Below, in pieces: positions 62,701 to 64,000 of a stretch of DNA of 64,000 nt; the stretch's first letter is position 1, and the number at the start of each line of letters is the position of its first letter. This DNA is from Vibrio zhugei (GTDB lineage: Bacteria; Pseudomonadota; Gammaproteobacteria; Enterobacterales; Vibrionaceae). The notes under the pieces are model-generated. The model was not told the origin of the DNA. It did no database searches and saw only the letters and a program-made list of their open reading frames with translations. A program made the translations under genes and the position numbers. The stretch spans positions 186,001 to 250,000 of the forward strand of contig NZ_CP033078.1 of assembly GCF_003716875.1 (NCBI RefSeq), in the 5' to 3' direction.

Positions 62701-63782
62701 GTATGAGCGAAGAGAAAGTAGCCAGCATCGAACCTAAGAAATTGCTAGAGCAAACTCTTGAGAACGATGAACTGCAATCTCAGCTTGAGCAACTAGCAGA
62801 ACAGTTTGATGAGCTACGTGCTGAATTTGATAAGAAATTCGAAGTTAAGCGTCGTAAGATCACTCAAGGTGATGATCTTGCTCCTGGTGTACTGAAAATC
62901 GTTAAAGTTTACTTGGCTGTTAAGCGTCGCATTCAGCCTGGTGATAAGATGGCCGGTCGTCACGGTAACAAAGGTGTAATTTCTAAGATTAACCCAATCG
63001 AAGACATGCCTTACGATGAGAGCGGAACGCCTGTTGATATCGTGTTGAACCCTCTGGGTGTACCATCACGTATGAACATCGGTCAGATTCTTGAAGTTCA
63101 CTTAGGTGCGGCAGCGAAAGGCATCGGTGACAAGATCAACCGTATGGTGAAAGAGCAACAAGAACTTGCGAAGCTCCGTGACTTCTTACAAGAAGTGTAC
63201 AACCTAGGCGGAACACGTCAGGTTGTTGATATCGCAAGTTTGTCGGATGACGAAGTTCGTACATTGGTAGAAAACCTACGTGGTGGTTTACCGATTGCAA
63301 CGCCAGTCTTCGACGGTGCGTCTGAGCCAAACATCAAGCAGCTATTGAAACTGGCTGATTTGCCAGAGTCAGGTCAAATGACCTTGTTTGATGGTCGTAC
63401 TGGTGATGCCTTTGAGCGTCCTGTTACTGTCGGTTACATGTACATGCTGAAACTGAACCACTTAGTTGACGATAAGATGCACGCTCGTTCAACCGGTTCA
63501 TACAGCTTGGTGACTCAGCAACCACTTGGTGGTAAAGCTCAGTTCGGTGGCCAGCGTTTCGGTGAGATGGAAGTATGGGCACTGGAAGCATACGGTGCGG
63601 CTTACACTCTACAAGAAATGTTGACGGTGAAATCCGATGACGTGAATGGCCGTACTAAGATGTATAAAAATCTGGTTGACGGTAACCATTCTATGGAACC
63701 TGGTATGCCTGAATCGTTCAACGTATTGTTGAAAGAGATTCGCTCGCTAGGTATCAACATCGAGCTAGAAGACGAAGAGTAA
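59754..63782 (+). CDS. rpoB: RNA polymerase subunit beta
   Basis: A 1342-residue beta subunit, exactly the gammaproteobacterial length. Starts [16 protein letters not shown]. The rifampicin-binding region reads [33 protein letters not shown] with wild-type-like residues (Q, D, H, R, S at the usual resistance positions). Catalytic-face segments such as [13 protein letters not shown] and the C-terminal switch region are intact. Confidence 0.99.
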   Translation: MVYSYTEKKRIRKDFGTRPQVLDVPYLLSIQLDSFEKFIEQDPEGQYGLEAAFRSVFPIQSYNGNSELQYVSYRLGEPVFDVKECQIRGVTYSKPLRVKLRLVIFDKDAPAGTVKDIKEQEVYMGEIPLMTENGTFVINGTERVIVSQLHRSPGVFFDSDKGKTHSSGKVLYNARVIPYRGSWLDFEFDPKDNLYVRIDRRRKLPASIILRALGKSTEEILGLFFEKINFEVKDQTLYMELVPERLRGETASFDIESDGKVYVEQGRRVTARHIRQLEKDGVQFIDVPVEYIVGKVSSKDYIDEATGEVIVAANQELTLESLANLSQAGYKKLEVLFTNDLDHGPFMSDTLRVDSTTDRISALVEIYRMMRPGEPPTKEAAEALFESLFFSEERYDLSVVGRMKFNSSIGREDAGEQGTLDETDIVEVMKKLISIRNGIGEVDDIDHLGNRRIRSVGEMAENQFRVGLVRVERAVKERLSLGDLDNVMPQDLINAKPISAAVKEFFGSSQLSQFMDQNNPLSEVTHKRRISALGPGGLTRERAGFEVRDVHVTHYGRLCPIETPEGPNIGLINSLSAFARCNEYGFLETPYRRVIDGVVTEEIDYLSAIQEGQFVIAQANAHLTEDHTFADELITARQRGESGLHPREHVNYMDVATNQVVSVAASLIPFLEHDDANRALMGANMQRQAVPTIVADKPLVGTGIERNVAVDSGVTVVAARGGVIQSVDASRIVVKVNEEELIPGEAGIDIYSLTKYTRSNQNTCINQRPCVMPNELVARGDVLADGPSTDLGELALGQNMRIAFMPWNGYNFEDSILVSENVVKEDRFTTIHIQELSCVARDTKLGAEEVTADIPNVGEAALSKLDESGIVYIGAEVKGGDILVGKVTPKGETQLTPEEKLLRAIFGEKASDVKDTSLRVPNSVAGTVIDVQVFTRDGVEKDKRALEIEQMQLKEAKKDLTEEFQILEGGLLARVRTLLINSGMSEEKVASIEPKKLLEQTLENDELQSQLEQLAEQFDELRAEFDKKFEVKRRKITQGDDLAPGVLKIVKVYLAVKRRIQPGDKMAGRHGNKGVISKINPIEDMPYDESGTPVDIVLNPLGVPSRMNIGQILEVHLGAAAKGIGDKINRMVKEQQELAKLRDFLQEVYNLGGTRQVVDIASLSDDEVRTLVENLRGGLPIATPVFDGASEPNIKQLLKLADLPESGQMTLFDGRTGDAFERPVTVGYMYMLKLNHLVDDKMHARSTGSYSLVTQQPLGGKAQFGGQRFGEMEVWALEAYGAAYTLQEMLTVKSDDVNGRTKMYKNLVDGNHSMEPGMPESFNVLLKEIRSLGINIELEDEE

Positions 63783-63880
63783 ACTGTTTGGTTGTCTCTT
63801 TGAGACAACCTTATTGGTTTTCGGTTGGAAGGTGCTCGCCTTAGGGTGAGCTCCTTTTTAACTCCTTACAGGAGCTGATT

Positions 63881-64000
63881 GTGAAAGACTTATTAAACTT
63901 TCTAAAAGCACAGCATAAGACTGAAGAATTTGATGCGATCAAAATCGGTCTTTCTTCACCAGACATGATTCGTTCATGGTCGTTTGGTGAAGTGAAAAAA
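63881..64000 (+). CDS. rpoC: RNA polymerase subunit beta' (5' part)
   Basis: The first 40 codons of rpoC, running off the window: [20 protein letters not shown] followed by [20 protein letters not shown], identical in kind to other gammaproteobacterial beta' starts. Start codon is GTG at 63881 with AGGAGCTGATT upstream. The ~100-bp rpoB-rpoC gap contains GACAACC/GGTTG-like complementarity. Confidence 0.97.
   Translation, partial: MKDLLNFLKAQHKTEEFDAIKIGLSSPDMIRSWSFGEVKK

Overview
The window is about 64 kb of a Vibrio-type gammaproteobacterial main chromosome. Support comes from the Vibrio-like 16S rRNA, the order yjaG-hupA-yjaH-purD-purH-zntR, prmA-dusB-fis, panF/accCB-aroQ, acs...gppA-rhlB-trxA-rho-ubiD-fre, and a complete rrn operon leading into pssA, murB-birA, coaA, the Thr-Tyr-Gly-Thr tRNA cluster, tuf, secE-nusG and the rplKAJL-rpoBC operon. 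I cannot name the species.

Layout. 1-8.5 kb: a uracil-DNA glycosylase-like gene, the HU locus, purine biosynthesis (purHD, PurR-type operator upstream), zntR and a sugar/proton symporter. 8.5-21.8 kb: accessory region between ogt and fis, carrying two paralogous effector/immunity-like gene pairs on opposite strands, a duplicated and internally deleted TPR gene, a LysE/LysR pair, an IS30-family element interrupted by an IS3-family element, and a dGTPase gene followed by a Zn-finger-like gene next to fis. 21.5-31.9 kb: fis-dusB-prmA, panF-yhdT, accC-accB-aroQ, acs and an MFS transporter. 32-42.8 kb: a hybrid sensor kinase, gppA-rhlB, trxA, rho, a secreted hypothetical protein, and ubiD-ferredoxin-fre. 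43-48.8 kb: 16S-tRNA-Ile-tRNA-Ala-23S-5S-tRNA-Asp. 49-64 kb: pssA, a GNAT gene, murB-birA, coaA, tRNAs, tuf, secE-nusG, ribosomal protein genes, rpoB and the start of rpoC.

The unusual part is 9.1-21.5 kb. The terminator and last codons of fis (21460-21535) are repeated at 13741-13817, directly after the LysR gene. This is what integration of an element at the fis 3' end, with restoration of the gene, would leave behind. The 7.7 kb between the copies holds one effector/immunity pair, the nested insertion sequences, and the dGTPase plus Zn-finger genes, but no integrase. In Vibrionaceae the fis 3' end is, as I recall, the integration site of small phage satellites (PICMIs), and dGTPases are a known anti-phage family, so the segment may be a decayed, IS-disrupted satellite or defence island. 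Outside the repeat, the second effector/immunity pair is bracketed by an intact TPR gene and a shrunken copy of it. Both putative effectors share an N-terminus with a C-x9-C-x-C-x2-C motif and a later Lys/Arg-rich stretch, have unrelated hydrophobic C-termini, and overlap the start of a small membrane protein gene. I read them as type VI secretion cargo toxins of the membrane-disrupting kind with immunity proteins; this is inference.

The rest is conserved housekeeping. Starts were moved inward from the longest reading frame where family length, conserved N-termini or a ribosome binding site supported it; each case is stated.
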